A stretch of DNA of 64,000 bases, taken from positions 172,394 through 236,393 of the forward strand of contig NZ_FOWX01000004.1 in assembly GCF_900115555.1 (NCBI RefSeq), read 5' to 3'. Positions 62,781 to 64,000 of the stretch are shown piece after piece. Positions within the stretch are counted from its first letter, which is position 1. Each line of letters opens with the position of its first letter. Source of the stretch: Pseudomonas borbori. GTDB lineage: Bacteria > Pseudomonadota > Gammaproteobacteria > Pseudomonadales > Pseudomonadaceae. Below the pieces are notes generated by a model. The model saw nothing but the letters and a program-made list of their open reading frames with translations, was not told where the DNA came from and made no database searches. Position numbers and translations under genes: made by a program.

Positions 62781-64000
62781 ATGAGCAAAACCAACGACTC
62801 CCTGATGCAACGCCGCACCGCCGCCGTCCCGCGCGGCGTCGGCCAGATCCACCCGATCTTCGCCGAGCGGGCGCAGAACGCCACGGTCACCGACGTCGAG
62901 GGCCGCGAGTTCATCGACTTCGCCGGCGGCATCGCCGTGCTCAACACCGGCCACCTGCACCCGAAAGTCGTCGCCGCGGTGCAGGAACAGCTGAGCAAGC
63001 TGACCCACACCTGCTTCCAGGTGCTGGCCTACGAGCCCTACGTCGAGCTGTGCGAGAAGATCAACGCCCGGGTGCCGGGCGACTTCGCCAAGAAAACCCT
63101 GCTGGTCACCACCGGCTCCGAGGCGGTGGAGAATGCGGTGAAGATCGCCCGCGCCGCCACCGGCCGCGCCGGGGTGATCGCCTTCACCGGCGGCTACCAC
63201 GGCCGCACCATGATGACCCTGAGCCTGACCGGCAAGGTCAATCCCTACTCGGCCGGCATGGGCCTGATGCCCGGCGGCGTGTTCCGCGCCCAGTATCCGT
63301 GCGAACTGCACGGGGTCAGCGTCGACGCCGCCATGGCGAGCATCGAGCGCATCTTCAAGAACGACGCCGAGCCGCGCGACATCGCCGCCATCATCATCGA
63401 ACCGGTGCAGGGCGAGGGTGGTTTCTATGTCGCGCCGAAAGAATTCATGCAGCGCCTGCGCGCGCTCTGCGACCAGCACGGCATCCTCCTGATCGCCGAC
63501 GAAGTGCAGACCGGCGCCGGGCGTACCGGCACCTTCTTCGCCATGGAACAGATGGGTGTGGCCGCCGACCTGACCACCTTCGCCAAGTCGATCGCCGGCG
63601 GTTTCCCGGTGGCCGGGGTGTGCGGCAAGGCCGAATACATGGACGCCATCGCCCCCGGTGGCCTGGGCGGCACCTACGCCGGCAGCCCGATTGCCTGCGC
63701 CGCGGCCCTGGCGGTGATGGAGGTGTTCGAGGAGGAACAGCTGCTGGAACGCTGCAAGGCGGTCGGCGAGCGGCTGGTCACGGGGCTCAAGGCCATCCAG
63801 GCCAAGCACAAGGCGATCGGCGAGGTGCGCGCCCTCGGAGCGATGATCGCCATGGAACTATGCGAGGGTGGCGATCTGCACAAACCGAATGCCGCCCTGA
63901 CCGGCCAGATCGTCGCCAAGGCCCGCGACAAGGGCCTGATCCTGCTGTCCTGCGGCACCTACGGCAACGTGCTGCGGGTGCTGGTGCCGCTGACCGCCGA
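62781..64000 (+). CDS. davT: 5-aminovalerate/4-aminobutyrate aminotransferase, 3'-truncated by window end
   Basis: About 406 residues are visible and the frame is open at the window end; family members have about 425. Class III PLP aminotransferase: LVTTGSEAVENAVKIARAAT, GYHGRTMMTLSLTGK, LLIADEVQTGAGRTG (PLP-binding Asp) and TTFAKSIAGGFPVAG with the PLP lysine Lys269. It moves the amino group of 5-aminovalerate or GABA to 2-oxoglutarate, giving the semialdehyde used by the previous enzyme. DavT and GabT overlap in activity; alternative symbol gabT. GAGGA lies before the ATG. Confidence 0.9.
   Translation, partial: MSKTNDSLMQRRTAAVPRGVGQIHPIFAERAQNATVTDVEGREFIDFAGGIAVLNTGHLHPKVVAAVQEQLSKLTHTCFQVLAYEPYVELCEKINARVPGDFAKKTLLVTTGSEAVENAVKIARAATGRAGVIAFTGGYHGRTMMTLSLTGKVNPYSAGMGLMPGGVFRAQYPCELHGVSVDAAMASIERIFKNDAEPRDIAAIIIEPVQGEGGFYVAPKEFMQRLRALCDQHGILLIADEVQTGAGRTGTFFAMEQMGVAADLTTFAKSIAGGFPVAGVCGKAEYMDAIAPGGLGGTYAGSPIACAAALAVMEVFEEEQLLERCKAVGERLVTGLKAIQAKHKAIGEVRALGAMIAMELCEGGDLHKPNAALTGQIVAKARDKGLILLSCGTYGNVLRVLVPLTA

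Overview
The window reads as a chromosomal segment of a Pseudomonas (sensu lato) species. It is GC-rich. From about 21 kb to 61 kb the gene order closely follows the P. aeruginosa PAO1 block rmcA-rpoD-dnaG-rpsU-tsaD-plsY-folB-folK-cca-spoVR-yeaH-prkA-glpE-apaH-apaG-rsmA-pdxA-surA-lptD-amgK-murU-djlA-like-DUF3530-agtSR-agtABCD. The species is not P. aeruginosa itself: an accessory block fills 3-20 kb, a group II intron sits upstream of lptD, and a davD-davT pair follows agtD directly.

0-3 kb: the 3' end of a GFA-family gene, a frameshifted endonuclease I remnant, and an unannotated-looking intergenic region that holds a complete Rsm-type regulatory RNA gene (GacA box, -10 element, RNA with seven GGA motifs, terminator). 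A pentapeptide-repeat potassium-channel-like gene and an FMN reductase follow.

3-20 kb, accessory and defence region: a hipBA toxin-antitoxin module with a GTATAC double operator; an AT-rich convergent sce7725/sce7726 pair, with a short direct repeat before and after the first gene; a NERD nuclease-like gene and two unrecognised membrane-anchored genes; then a type I restriction-modification operon (hsdR-rloA-rloB-hsdM-hsdS, minus strand). An ATPase/TOPRIM pair sits inside this operon. hsdS is split by an intact 1192-bp IS5-group element whose TTAA duplication would allow exact restoration of the gene, and its coding sequence also carries an 85-bp dyad repeat in frame. A phosphoesterase and a CAU-anticodon tRNA close the region.

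21-30 kb: RmcA-like cyclic-di-GMP protein and the macromolecular-synthesis operon rpsU-dnaG-rpoD, divergent from tsaD. 30-39 kb: lipid and folate genes, cca, and the spoVR-yeaH-prkA stress operon. 39-47 kb: the lptD-surA-pdxA-rsmA-apaG-apaH-glpE operon (minus strand). 46.8-49.1 kb: a group II intron with its reverse transcriptase, 64 bp ahead of lptD. 49.4-53.3 kb: a small membrane protein, the AmgK/MurU cell-wall recycling pair, a DnaJ-domain protein and a DUF3530 protein.

53.5-64 kb: a functional unit for 5-aminovalerate/GABA. The AgtS-AgtR two-component system is followed by an intergenic TGTAGG-N6-CCTACA box, the AgtABCD ABC importer, and then a semialdehyde dehydrogenase and an aminotransferase (davD, davT; the latter is cut by the window end). 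Sensing, uptake and breakdown therefore lie side by side.
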